The notes: a model not told the origin generated them from the sequence alone. Shown: positions 1-9,063, counted from the stretch's first letter. The stretch: DNA of 35,769 nucleotides from a candidate division WWE3 bacterium RIFCSPLOWO2_01_FULL_39_13 (GCA_001772665.1 MEVH01000007.1:41107-76875); one strand, 5' to 3'. Program-made: numbers and translations.

Positions 1-2814
1 AACGCGCTTAATTTATCAACGGGTGGAAGTGAACGATTGAGAATAGATAATGCGGGCAACGTCGGCATCGGGACGACGGGACCGAGTGACAAGCTTTCAA
101 TTGGATCAGCAGCTAACCCAGGGGATTTGTCAGTATATTCTGGGACAGCGGCTTCTGATAATCTCAGTTCTCATTATGGGTATCTTTTTAGAAATGCATC
201 AACCTTTGTCAACTTTGCCAGTTTGGACAGTAGTAATAATGTCCATTTGGGGACAAGCGCAAATGCAAATTTACAACTATATACAAATAATTTGAGACGA
301 GTCACGATAGATAATTCTGGCAACGTCGGCATCGGGACGACGAGTCCAAATTCAAAGTTAGAAGTCAACGGAGTAGGCTCATTTAGTTTGGGTGCAGTAG
401 GAGCTCCTGGCATTAGTTTTAATGGGGATTTGGATACAGGAATGTGGTCAAGTGGAGCTAACGCGCTTAATTTATCAACGGGGGGAAGTGAGCGGTTGAG
501 AATAGATAGTTCGGGCAACGTCGGCATCGGGACGACGAGTCCTGGAGCAAAATTACATAGCAATATTGGATCTGGTGCAGCCGATGCTATGGCAGGTTAT
601 TTTTATGGGTCAACATCGTTGGGTAATACTTTCACTGATATTGCTGGGCGAACAAGGACTATGGCAACCTTAGTTGCTGGAAATAACTGGGGTGATGCAA
701 ACGGCAATGTTCTTAATGTATATTCAGCCATAGGTGATGGGTTGTTATTTGTCAAGGCAAGCGGCAACGTCGGCATCGGGACGACGAGCCCAAATTCAAA
801 GTTAGAAGTCAACGGAGTCGGTTCTTTTAGTTTGGGAGCAGTTGGAGCTCCTGGCATTAGTTTTAATGGGGATTTGGATACAGGAATGTGGTCAAGTGGA
901 GCTAACGCGCTTAATTTATCAACGGGGGGAAGTGAACGAATGAGAATAGATAGTTCGGGCAACGTCGGCATCGGGACGACGAGTCCTGGAGCAAAATTAC
1001 ATAGCAATATTGGATCTGGTGCAGCCGATGCTATGGCAGGTTATTTTTATGGGTCAACATCGTTGGGTAATACTTTCACTGATATTGCTGGGCGAACAAG
1101 GACTATGGCAACCTTAGTTGCTGGAAATAACTGGGGTGATGCAAACGGCAATGTTCTTAATGTATATTCAGCCATAGGTGATGGGTTGTTATTTGTCAAG
1201 GCAAGCGGCAACGTCGGCATCGGGACGACGAGCCCAAATTCAAAGTTAGAAGTCAACGGAGTCGGTTCTTTTAGTTTGGGAGCAGTTGGAGCTCCTGGCA
1301 TTAGTTTTAATGGGGATTTGGATACAGGAATGTGGTCAAGTGGAGCTAACGCGCTTAATTTATCAACGGGGGGAAGTGAACGAATGAGAATAGATAGTTC
1401 GGGCAACGTCGGCATCGGGACGACGGGGCCTTCGGCAAAGTTAGAAGTTAACGGCCAGGTAAAAATAGACGATTTAACTGCAGCAGGAGGCGCCGACGCC
1501 GTCCTGTCATCAGGAGGCATTTTAACCACCGTTTCCTCCAGCCAGAGATATAAAACGAACATATCCGACTACAGCAACAAAGATATTCTCGGCATTGTGA
1601 ACAAACTTCGGCCAGTAAGCTTTGACTGGAAAGATAACACACTAACCCCAGGTATGCACGACTTCGGACTAATAGCCGAAGAAGTTTACCAGATCGCCCC
1701 AGAACTCGTGACATACGAAAAAGACGGCACAACAATAAGAGGAGTCAAATACGACAGACTCCCAATTCTTCTAACAAAAGCTGTTCAGGAATTATCAGCA
1801 GTAACAGATTCCCAGCAAATCGAAATAACAGCAATAGGAACACAAAACAAAACCGCAGAAGAAAAACTTCTCACACTCGAGCAAACGCTATCCTCAATCA
1901 AACTAGATGAAAACGGAAACATAATCACCACCGAAACCGACATTAACACCCAGCTCACAACAGTCCAGGACACAATCCTAAACCTTGAACAAAGAATAGC
2001 AATACTAGAAAATGCACAAACCACGCAAGACGCACAAGATACACAGCCAACCGATACCAGCCAAAACCAAAGCAACACTTTAGAACCAGCACTACCCAGC
2101 GGACCCCAACAACAACTAAACGAACTCACATCAGGCTACGAACTCCTAACCACAAAAATCAACCTACTCGAACAGATATACCAAAATTCAGCTACCGATA
2201 ACCCTGAAACGCCAGCACAACCAGAAAACCAGCTCTTCACACAAGAAAACGAGCTAAACATCCACCTAGACAAAAACCTTACCATCTTCAAAAACCTAAA
2301 CGTACTAGGATCAGTAACGCTAGTAGACCTTGCCACAACAGGAAACATCACAGCCGGACTAATAGAAATAAACAGCACCGAACAATCAATAAACGCAATA
2401 GGCACAAAACTACAACTACAAAATCAGCCAGGAGCAGACAACATCGAAATCTTCGCAGGCAAAATAGTACTAACAAAAGAAGGAAATATACAACTAAACG
2501 GACAAATCACAGCCAACAAACTCAACATCACAACCCAAAACCCATCAGACGAAAATACCGACACCAGCCAGCAAGCCGATTCAGAAGGGATTGTATCCGC
2601 AGCATCAGCAGGCAAAACCAAAATCTCAAAAGGACAAACAACAACAACAATAGAAACCATAGCCCTCACACCAAACTCACTAATCTTTGTAACCCCAGAA
2701 AAACCCATACCAATAGGAGCACAAAAAAACACACAAACCGAAAACTCATTCACCATAACCCTCTCTGAACCACAAGAAAAAGATCTAGAAGTCAACTGGT
2801 GGGTTATTAATTAA
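1..2814 (+). CDS. Repeat-containing fibre/adhesin-like protein with C-terminal intramolecular chaperone (peptidase S74) domain, 5' truncated by window edge
   Basis: GNVGIGTT(S/G)P motif seven times; 'SSQRYKTNISDYSNKDILGIVNKLRPVSFDWKDN...HDFGLIAEEVYQIAPELV' is an S74-type signature. The TTG at 37 is not a real start: codons 1-36 read NALNLSTGGSER, part of the internal repeat. Confidence 0.85.
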   Translation, partial: NALNLSTGGSERLRIDNAGNVGIGTTGPSDKLSIGSAANPGDLSVYSGTAASDNLSSHYGYLFRNASTFVNFASLDSSNNVHLGTSANANLQLYTNNLRRVTIDNSGNVGIGTTSPNSKLEVNGVGSFSLGAVGAPGISFNGDLDTGMWSSGANALNLSTGGSERLRIDSSGNVGIGTTSPGAKLHSNIGSGAADAMAGYFYGSTSLGNTFTDIAGRTRTMATLVAGNNWGDANGNVLNVYSAIGDGLLFVKASGNVGIGTTSPNSKLEVNGVGSFSLGAVGAPGISFNGDLDTGMWSSGANALNLSTGGSERMRIDSSGNVGIGTTSPGAKLHSNIGSGAADAMAGYFYGSTSLGNTFTDIAGRTRTMATLVAGNNWGDANGNVLNVYSAIGDGLLFVKASGNVGIGTTSPNSKLEVNGVGSFSLGAVGAPGISFNGDLDTGMWSSGANALNLSTGGSERMRIDSSGNVGIGTTGPSAKLEVNGQVKIDDLTAAGGADAVLSSGGILTTVSSSQRYKTNISDYSNKDILGIVNKLRPVSFDWKDNTLTPGMHDFGLIAEEVYQIAPELVTYEKDGTTIRGVKYDRLPILLTKAVQELSAVTDSQQIEITAIGTQNKTAEEKLLTLEQTLSSIKLDENGNIITTETDINTQLTTVQDTILNLEQRIAILENAQTTQDAQDTQPTDTSQNQSNTLEPALPSGPQQQLNELTSGYELLTTKINLLEQIYQNSATDNPETPAQPENQLFTQENELNIHLDKNLTIFKNLNVLGSVTLVDLATTGNITAGLIEINSTEQSINAIGTKLQLQNQPGADNIEIFAGKIVLTKEGNIQLNGQITANKLNITTQNPSDENTDTSQQADSEGIVSAASAGKTKISKGQTTTTIETIALTPNSLIFVTPEKPIPIGAQKNTQTENSFTITLSEPQEKDLEVNWWVIN
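337..1430 (+). repeat. 444-bp in-frame tandem repeat (148 aa), about 2.5 copies
   Basis: 'acgacgag(t/c)ccaaattcaaagttagaagtcaacgga' begins at 337, 781 and 1225; the spacing is exactly 444 bp. Copies 2 and 3 look identical until ~1425. Confidence 0.9.
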
Positions 2815-3046
2815 AAACACCGAAAGGCTTTAATATCCTGCGTCCCGGCTTTTTATGGTACTCTATATTTTGACCAAAAGACGAGACTTTTCCTTCATAA
2901 AATCCGGGGTCAGACTTCACGTTTAGGTTGTTAACAAGCCAAAATCCTGCCTTTTGCATTGATTTAACCGTATCTATAGGCTTTTTGACAGAATTTGCGT
3001 GCTTTTGGCAAACAGCTTGTGCAGTCTTATATTCCCCGTCAAACAT
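2807..3046 (-). pseudogene. Possible C-terminal remnant of an unknown protein
   Basis: The frame extends upstream of the ATG as QQSYGFYWSQ... to a TGA and overlaps the region upstream of the AbiEi-like gene. Looks protein-like, no family recognised. Confidence 0.25.
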
Positions 3047-3115
3047 TTGAGACCAATAGAATCCATAGCTTTGTTGTCAAAAAGCGAAAAGCCGGTTGTG
3101 TTATACTACGCATAT

Positions 3116-3658
3116 ATGCAAAGTATAAACAGACTCGGCGTCTTGCTTAAACAGCCTCAAAAACTGTTTCATACCAAAGATCTTGAATTATTGTGGCATA
3201 TAAACAATAAAAGCACTTTGTATTCAACAATCAATCGTTATTTAAAGAAAGGCTACTTAATTCAGATATACCGTGGATTTTATTCCACTGTAGAGCCGAG
3301 TAGTATTAACCCGCTTGAGCTTGGAACCTCCGCCATCCACGAATACTGCTATCTGAGCACCGAATCAGTTCTGGCAAAAAGCGGTATTATATTTCAAAAT
3401 ATTCCGTATCTCACCTTTTGTTCATCCAAGAATAGGAAATTTTCAATTATCGGACATTCATTTATAAGCCGACAACTAAAACCAGCTCTTTTGTTTCAAA
3501 GCGCTGGCATTATAGAACAGCCCAATTATAAAGAAGCCAGTCTAGAAAGGGCAGTTGCTGATATGCTTTACTTTAATCCCAGCTATTATTTTGACGCCAA
3601 AGATCAAATCAATTGGGATAAAGTAAATTACATAAAAAAGGAGGTTTACAGACAATGA
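3116..3658 (+). CDS. AbiEi-like type IV TA antitoxin / transcriptional regulator
   Basis: N-terminal wHTH-like 'NRLGVLLKQPQKLFHTKDLELLWHINNKSTLYSTINRYLKKGYLIQIYRGFYS' typical of AbiEi-type antitoxins. ATG at 3116 lies 8 nt after an extended -10 (TGtTATACT). Confidence 0.65.
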   Translation: MQSINRLGVLLKQPQKLFHTKDLELLWHINNKSTLYSTINRYLKKGYLIQIYRGFYSTVEPSSINPLELGTSAIHEYCYLSTESVLAKSGIIFQNIPYLTFCSSKNRKFSIIGHSFISRQLKPALLFQSAGIIEQPNYKEASLERAVADMLYFNPSYYFDAKDQINWDKVNYIKKEVYRQ

Positions 3659-3829
3659 TACTGCCTAACCCAATTAATAAGCTTTATCGAAAAAAAAGTT
3701 ACCGAAACAATAATCAACGAAGACATTAACATGATATTGCCCTATACAAAGTTTTCAGCTATTAGGAAATCTTTAAAAGAGGAGGTTTTGAGCTTGTTAA
3801 GAGATGAAATTGGACGAAGTAATTCTTAG
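3656..3829 (+). pseudogene. Degenerate AbiEii-like toxin remnant (start fused out of frame to C-terminal tail)
   Basis: AAGGAGG then ATGATACTGCCTAACCC overlaps the antitoxin stop; that frame ends after ~24 codons. Another frame reads FIEKKVTETIINEDINMILPYTKFSAIRKSLKEEVLSLLRDEIGRSNS*. Confidence 0.45.
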
Positions 3830-3989
3830 CAGTCTCAGACTAGAATACAAGCATAAAGAATCGAAGCCTTCATTAATTTTTAATCTCCGCTTAATATCTT
3901 TGAAGCCGTTTTTTAATAAACAGTAAATTATCTGTTAATCCCCAAGGTCTATGATTGATTAAATAGAGCCACCATCGCGCAACATAAAA

Positions 3990-4562
3990 ATGACATACAC
4001 CAAATATTATACAAAAAAATCATTCGACTCTAGCCCCGCCGTTGGGCAAAGCGAGACAAACCCATATAACAAAACAAACTCAAACCAAAAACCCAAAAGC
4101 ACCCTCGAATACGAAAAATTCCGCGTCCGCGGACATATAAAAAGCTTCAGAGATTTAGAAATATATAAACAAACCACCGACCTCGCATCACAGATATTCC
4201 TCCTCATCCTTCCACAAACCCTCCCGCAAAAAAACCTCATACAACCAGAACTCGAAATCCTAAAACAAATAGCAAAAATCATCCCGAAAACAATCGCCGA
4301 AGCATTCGGAGACAGATACACCGACAGAAAACTCGCATACATCAAACTCGAAACAGCAATGAGAACCACATCAATACTAATCGCCAAAATCGACTTTCTA
4401 ATAGCAATGATCACACACCAAGATACCAAACAAGAACTCGTAAAATTAATAAACAAATATCAGATACAAAAAAGAAAAACCCTAAACCTTAAAAGAGCAT
4501 GGGAAAAAACCGACGAAAAATTCGGCCCAAAATTTGGTTCTGCGAGCCCTAAAAATGAATGA
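3990..4562 (+). CDS. Four-helix-bundle protein (23S rRNA IVP-like family)
   Basis: 'IKSFRDLEIYKQTTDLASQIFLL...IPKTIAEAFGDRYTDRKLAYIKLETAMRTTSILIAKIDFLI' fits the family pattern. Confidence 0.7.
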   Translation: MTYTKYYTKKSFDSSPAVGQSETNPYNKTNSNQKPKSTLEYEKFRVRGHIKSFRDLEIYKQTTDLASQIFLLILPQTLPQKNLIQPELEILKQIAKIIPKTIAEAFGDRYTDRKLAYIKLETAMRTTSILIAKIDFLIAMITHQDTKQELVKLINKYQIQKRKTLNLKRAWEKTDEKFGPKFGSASPKNE

Positions 4563-5628
4563 AACCAACCCCCTCCAAACAAAAACTCCTGATGTCTGCC
4601 CATATTGCCAGGGCAAACAAATAACAAAAAAAGGAATAAGATCAAAAAAATACGAACAAATCCAAATATATTACTGCAAAAAATGCCAGAAAAAATTCAC
4701 CGCATCATATACCAAAGGCAAAACCTATCCCTTAAAAATCATACTCGACGCAGTCACCGCCTATAACAGACTAAACTCACTTGACCAATCAGCAAACACA
4801 ATAACACAAAAATACGGCATAAAAATAAGCCCGCAGAATGTTGCAAATTGGGCAAAATCCCTTCGCAAGCACCTTAGCTTTTTACGCATGAGAGAATTCG
4901 TAAATAAAAAGTATGACAAACATGACGTTTTTATAGAAACCCAGATGTTTCATGGACAAATATACAACTTCAAATACCACAGAGCTAAAACCGACTTAAT
5001 ACTAGACGAAGACTTCAAGCATTATAAACTAAGAGCAATTCAAGAATTTTTAGAACTTGTAGTTGCAGAATGCCCGCACCAGGCGTTTAAAGAAAGCACT
5101 AAAAGAGCCTCAGAGTACAAAAATGTCTTTAACCTTGATCAGGTAAAAATATCACCAAAAACAAACACTGCCAATGAAAACACGAGATTAATACTTCAGT
5201 CTGTCGCAAACAATAAACTAAGGCACGAAGTCTTGCAAGAATTCATGCTGGTAAACGATTCGGTTACAATAGCCTGCGAAATACCAGTAATACTTGACTA
5301 CGACGACATCTGGCATTACAAAAACACCTTGGGCTTTGATGTACCGATTAAAATAGCCGAAGACGAAAAAATAACAGGACACATAGACCTTTTACAAATC
5401 AGAAACGGTCAGATACATATTTTGGATTATAAGCCAAGCGCCAAAAAAGCCAAACCTGTCGACCAGCTAACCCTATACGGACTTGCACTCGCCAGACTCA
5501 CAGGCCTAAGATTAATTCACTTCAAATGCGCATGGTTTGACGAAAACGACTATTTTGAATTTTATCCACTGCATGTTGTGTACAAAAAGTTCCCATCTAA
5601 AAGAAAGAAAAAAAGCAGAAGCCATTGA
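4555..5628 (+). CDS. Zinc-ribbon/HTH (IS1 InsA-like transposase DNA-binding) fused to PD-(D/E)XK nuclease domain
   Basis: N-term CPYCQGKQITKKGIRSKKYEQIQIYYCKKCQKKF plus HTH 'NTITQKYGIKISPQNVANWAK'; C-term 'ITGHIDLLQIRNGQIHILDYKPSAKKAKPVDQLTLYGLALARL' resembles a PD-(D/E)XK core (D...D-Y-K). First plausible ATG is 4555. Confidence 0.7.
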   Translation: MNETNPLQTKTPDVCPYCQGKQITKKGIRSKKYEQIQIYYCKKCQKKFTASYTKGKTYPLKIILDAVTAYNRLNSLDQSANTITQKYGIKISPQNVANWAKSLRKHLSFLRMREFVNKKYDKHDVFIETQMFHGQIYNFKYHRAKTDLILDEDFKHYKLRAIQEFLELVVAECPHQAFKESTKRASEYKNVFNLDQVKISPKTNTANENTRLILQSVANNKLRHEVLQEFMLVNDSVTIACEIPVILDYDDIWHYKNTLGFDVPIKIAEDEKITGHIDLLQIRNGQIHILDYKPSAKKAKPVDQLTLYGLALARLTGLRLIHFKCAWFDENDYFEFYPLHVVYKKFPSKRKKKSRSH

Positions 5629-5659
5629 CAACTCTCCCAATTGACCCTAAATTAAGAGA

Positions 5660-6835
5660 GTGGAGTCTCTGAATTTAGGCAAAATATACATTCCAAGAAC
5701 TATAGAGCCGTTAATTAAGGGTCAGCTATTCAAAGGCAAGGTGATTGTAATCTACGGAGCCAGGCAAGTTGGCAAAACCACCTTAGTAAAAAAATTAGTA
5801 AGTGAGCTTTCTAAAAAAACCAGCACTTATCTAAACTGTGATGAGGCGGATATACAAAGCAGACTAAACGAAGCAGATACATCAACAAAACTGCGCTCAA
5901 TAGCAGGGGACAGAGAAATTGTTGTCATAGATGAGGCGCAGAGAATAAAAAACATTGGATTAAAGTTAAAGTTATTAATTGATACCTACCCAAACCAGCA
6001 ATTTATTGCAACAGGCTCTTCGTCTTTTGAGTTGTCAGATGAAATCTCGGAACCCTTAACTGGGAGGTCTTTAGAATACTGGCTTCATCCCTTATCACTT
6101 GTAGAGCTCTACAATGCCTTCGGAGAGCTTGAGCTAACAAGAAATCTCGAAAATATCATGATTTACGGATCTTACCCCAATGTTGTTGACGTGGTTTCTG
6201 AGCAAGACAAGAGGGCTATTATTAACAATATAGCCACCAACTATCTTTACAAAGATGTGCTTAAATTTGGCGGTTTAAAAAGCGCCGAAATTATTCGAAG
6301 CCTTCTGCGTGCGCTAGCCCTTCAGGTGGGAAGCGAAGTCTCTTATTCTGAAATTGCGCAGCTTATTGGGGTGTCAAAAGAAACGGTATCAAATTATATT
6401 GAACTTTTGGAAAAAGTTTACATTATATTTAGGCTTAACCCTCTTAGCCGAAACCTTAGAAAAGAAATAGGAAAACTTAGAAAGATATATTTTTATGACG
6501 TAGGTATCAGAAATGCCCTTATTAATAATCAAAACCCATTAAACATGCGCAGCGATGTTGGGGCGCTTTGGGAAAATTTAATGATTGCAGAGAAAAAAAA
6601 GCAGGAAAATTTCATTGGGAATAAACTTTCACTCTATTTTTGGAGAACATACGACCAACAGGAAATTGACTTAGTAGAAGAGAAGGGCGGGGGATTATGG
6701 GCTTATGAATTTAAGTGGCGTAAAAATAAAGCTAAAAAGCCACCCAAGGCTTGGATTGACGGCTATCCAAACTCAGCATGGGATGTGATTACAAATGAAA
6801 ATTTTAATACCAGCTACGTCTTACCGCATACTTAA
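5660..6835 (+). CDS. AAA_14/DUF4143 ATP-binding protein (copy 1)
   Basis: Walker A GARQVGKTT, Walker B EIVVIDEAQRI, C-terminal 'IYFYDVGIRNALINN...ALWENLMIAEKKK...FWRTYDQQEIDLVEE'. Confidence 0.85.
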   Translation: MESLNLGKIYIPRTIEPLIKGQLFKGKVIVIYGARQVGKTTLVKKLVSELSKKTSTYLNCDEADIQSRLNEADTSTKLRSIAGDREIVVIDEAQRIKNIGLKLKLLIDTYPNQQFIATGSSSFELSDEISEPLTGRSLEYWLHPLSLVELYNAFGELELTRNLENIMIYGSYPNVVDVVSEQDKRAIINNIATNYLYKDVLKFGGLKSAEIIRSLLRALALQVGSEVSYSEIAQLIGVSKETVSNYIELLEKVYIIFRLNPLSRNLRKEIGKLRKIYFYDVGIRNALINNQNPLNMRSDVGALWENLMIAEKKKQENFIGNKLSLYFWRTYDQQEIDLVEEKGGGLWAYEFKWRKNKAKKPPKAWIDGYPNSAWDVITNENFNTSYVLPHT

Positions 6836-6947
6836 CACCACAATATATCCATGTCTTGTCCGTCACAGGTTAACAAACGAGATTATTAATCAACGACATA
6901 TGTTAGTGTATTACAGGAAGCAATCTGTGAAACAGTTTTATAAAAAT

Positions 6948-7421
6948 CTACTTTAATTCAACAGCAGCTCCTACCGCTTCAAGTTTCTTTCTTGCTTCTT
7001 CGGCGTCTATCTTTTTGGCTTTTGATAAAATAACAGCATCGCCTTTTTCTACAAGATTTTTTGCGTCAACTAATCCAAGTGTCTGATCCAGTTCTCTTAC
7101 TGCTTTTATAACTGCGAGCTTTTGATCTCCGCCAGATTTAAGAACAACATCATATTCTGATTTTTCTTCTTCGGGTGCTGCTTCTGCAGCTGCTCCGTTT
7201 TCTGTGGCCATCATTATTGGTGCTGCTGCTGAAACTCCAAATTTTTCTTCTAATGCTTTTACTAGATCAGAAAGCTCTAGAACTGTCATCTTTTCTACAA
7301 TTTCCATAACTTTTTTAGAATTATCCGAAAGGTTTACCGCATCTTTTCGCGGTGATTCTTCGGCTTTCTTTTCCGGCTCTTTCTGAGTGGCTTTTTTGGT
7401 TTCTTCTTTTTCTTCTGCCAT
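6948..7421 (-). CDS. rplL: 50S ribosomal protein bL12 (L7/L12) with charged N-terminal extension
   Basis: 'KSEYDVVLKSGGDQKLAVIKAVRELDQTLGLVDAKNLVEKG...EARKKLEAVGAAVELK'; strong SD (aggaggtga) upstream. Confidence 0.95.
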   Translation of the reverse strand: MAEEKEETKKATQKEPEKKAEESPRKDAVNLSDNSKKVMEIVEKMTVLELSDLVKALEEKFGVSAAAPIMMATENGAAAEAAPEEEKSEYDVVLKSGGDQKLAVIKAVRELDQTLGLVDAKNLVEKGDAVILSKAKKIDAEEARKKLEAVGAAVELK

Positions 7422-7467
7422 AAATGAATCACCTCCTGGTTTTTATCCCTTTATATGGGGACGGATT

Positions 7468-8004
7468 CTATTGGGATTTTTGATCCCTAATTTTTGATAA
7501 CGCGCGGACAAATTTACTTTGTACTCCACTTAGTACCATTGCAAGGCCCCTGGCAGGGGAAGAAAACCCAGCTAAAACCTGTGCAATAAGCTGCTCCTTA
7601 GTGGGAAGTTTCGAAAGCTGTTCTACCCTTAGTGAAGAGATGACATCACCGTTTAATATACCTATATCTATTGCTCCTTTTTCTGACTTTTTAATGAACT
7701 TGTAAAGAATGTTAATAGGAGAAATCAGATCATTGCCTCCAGGGATCATAAGGGCATGCTGTCCCTTTATTTCATCCTCGGTATGGATATTAAATTTTTG
7801 TAATACTCTTTTAATTAATGTGTTTTTAACAATTACTAAACTTGAGCCGGTTTCTTTTAGCTGTTTTCGAAGATCCGAAAGCTCATTTACTGTAATCCTT
7901 GAATAATCAAAAACGAGAGCAGATGGTTTTGATTTGTCAGCCGAAGATTTAAGATCATCAGAAAGCTTGTCAACAAGCTTTTTCTTGGCTTCTAAATTTT
8001 TCAT
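7468..8004 (-). CDS. rplJ: 50S ribosomal protein uL10
   Basis: 'LSDLRKQLKETGSSLVIVKNTLIKRVL...' and position upstream of rplL. Confidence 0.93.
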   Translation of the reverse strand: MKNLEAKKKLVDKLSDDLKSSADKSKPSALVFDYSRITVNELSDLRKQLKETGSSLVIVKNTLIKRVLQKFNIHTEDEIKGQHALMIPGGNDLISPINILYKFIKKSEKGAIDIGILNGDVISSLRVEQLSKLPTKEQLIAQVLAGFSSPARGLAMVLSGVQSKFVRALSKIRDQKSQ

Positions 8005-8026
8005 ATTTGTTTAGTATATTAAAGGA

Positions 8027-8092
8027 ATCTTCTTCCTCGGCAGGGTATACATTTAACCGGGTGCCCTGCTGTCTTCGGACGTTGAGATTCTA
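8027..8092 (-). promoter_or_regulatory. Ribosomal protein L10 leader
   Basis: Minus strand reads CGTCCGAAGACAGCAGGGCACCCGGTTAAATGTATACCCTGCCGAGGAAGAAG; 'CCGAAGACAGCAGG...CCUGCCGAGG' is the conserved L10 leader core, directly upstream of rplJ. Confidence 0.85.
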
Positions 8093-8139
8093 ACACATAG
8101 TCTGAAGTCAAACAACTCCGCTTTGCTCCGAGAGCTGAT

Positions 8140-9063
8140 TTAAATGTCCAGTCTGATGCTTGGGCTCATAGTCGTCGCAATGTACGCTTTTAAAATCAGC
8201 TTCTTTTTCATTTTTGCCGGCGAATTTTTTTGGATTTCTTCAAGCAGGTGATTAATGTTTGCTTCAAGATCCTCCTTATTAAAGTTTATTTTACCGATTA
8301 TCTGGTGAATTACCGCGTGGTTAGGCTGATTCTTTACTTCAATTTGCCCCTTAGATAAGTCCTTTAAAACCTTTTCAGGATTATCGGTTATAGTGCCGGT
8401 TTTTGGCGATGGCATCATACCCTTGGGTCCCAAGATTTTTGCAGCTTTGGCTATCCCTTTCATAGACGCAGGAGTTGCGACAATAATATTAAAGTCTGTC
8501 TCGGGCTTCAGCTTTCCGTTTAGAATTTCATCTACTGCTGAAATATCCCTGTACAAAACATTATCCTTTTTGCCTTCGTTATTATCAGAAAGTACAAGTA
8601 TCTGGATGATCTTTCCTGTACTAAAGGGCAGGGAGGTCGTAAATCTGACCCTCTGGTCAGAGTTTTTTGGGTCTATTCCCAGTGTAACGTGCAGTTCAAC
8701 TGTCTCAGTAAATTTAGCGAATGCTGATTTCTTCAAAATATCCAGCGCTTCTAGTACTTTATAGGATTTTGCTTTATCAATGGACTTTCTAGCCTTAAGG
8801 TACTTGACTCCTCTTTTCTTTTTCTGTTTGCCAGCTTTTTTCTTTGCAGGGGATTTCTCTGTTTCTTTTTTGCCCCTGTCCTTTTCGTCAGATTCTCCCT
8901 CTATCTTTGCCTTGCTGCCTGCTTCAGTTTTCTGGTCTGAAACTGGTTTGTCCCAGCTTTCCAGCTCTTTGGAGGCTCCTTTTTTGCTCTGCTTTTTCTG
9001 TTTCTTTTCCAGCTTGTCCAGGTCTTCTGGTTTAATTGTGTGGTCTGCTACTCTTTGAGCCAT
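8140..9063 (-). CDS. rplA: 50S ribosomal protein uL1 with ~90-aa Lys/Glu-rich N-terminal extension
   Basis: 'TETVELHVTLGIDPKNSDQRVRFTTSLPFSTGK...GPKGMMPSPKTGTIT' is diagnostic for L1. Confidence 0.95.
   Translation of the reverse strand: MAQRVADHTIKPEDLDKLEKKQKKQSKKGASKELESWDKPVSDQKTEAGSKAKIEGESDEKDRGKKETEKSPAKKKAGKQKKKRGVKYLKARKSIDKAKSYKVLEALDILKKSAFAKFTETVELHVTLGIDPKNSDQRVRFTTSLPFSTGKIIQILVLSDNNEGKKDNVLYRDISAVDEILNGKLKPETDFNIIVATPASMKGIAKAAKILGPKGMMPSPKTGTITDNPEKVLKDLSKGQIEVKNQPNHAVIHQIIGKINFNKEDLEANINHLLEEIQKNSPAKMKKKLILKAYIATTMSPSIRLDI

Noticed and set aside
337-1430. CRISPR array or diversity-generating template/variable repeat
   Set aside because: The repeat unit is 444 bp, in frame and coding, with no spacers; no adenine-specific variation or reverse transcriptase is visible.
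174-2795. Long minus-strand ORFs antisense to the S74 gene (174-563, 603-1007, 1047-1562, 1785-2129, 2136-2405, 2424-2795)
   Set aside because: They mirror the repeat and skewed composition of the sense gene, have low-complexity translations and no initiation signals.
3658-3829. TGA recoding (alternative genetic code) because the frame stays open after the antitoxin TGA
   Set aside because: TGA ends other clear genes here (for example frr at 26033), and tryptophans and glycines in housekeeping proteins use normal codons; a decayed toxin explains the open frame better.
8780-9058. Plus-strand ORFs opposite the rplA extension (8780-9058, 8844-9035)
   Set aside because: Antisense of a Lys/Glu-rich extension produces Phe/Ser-rich spurious ORFs.
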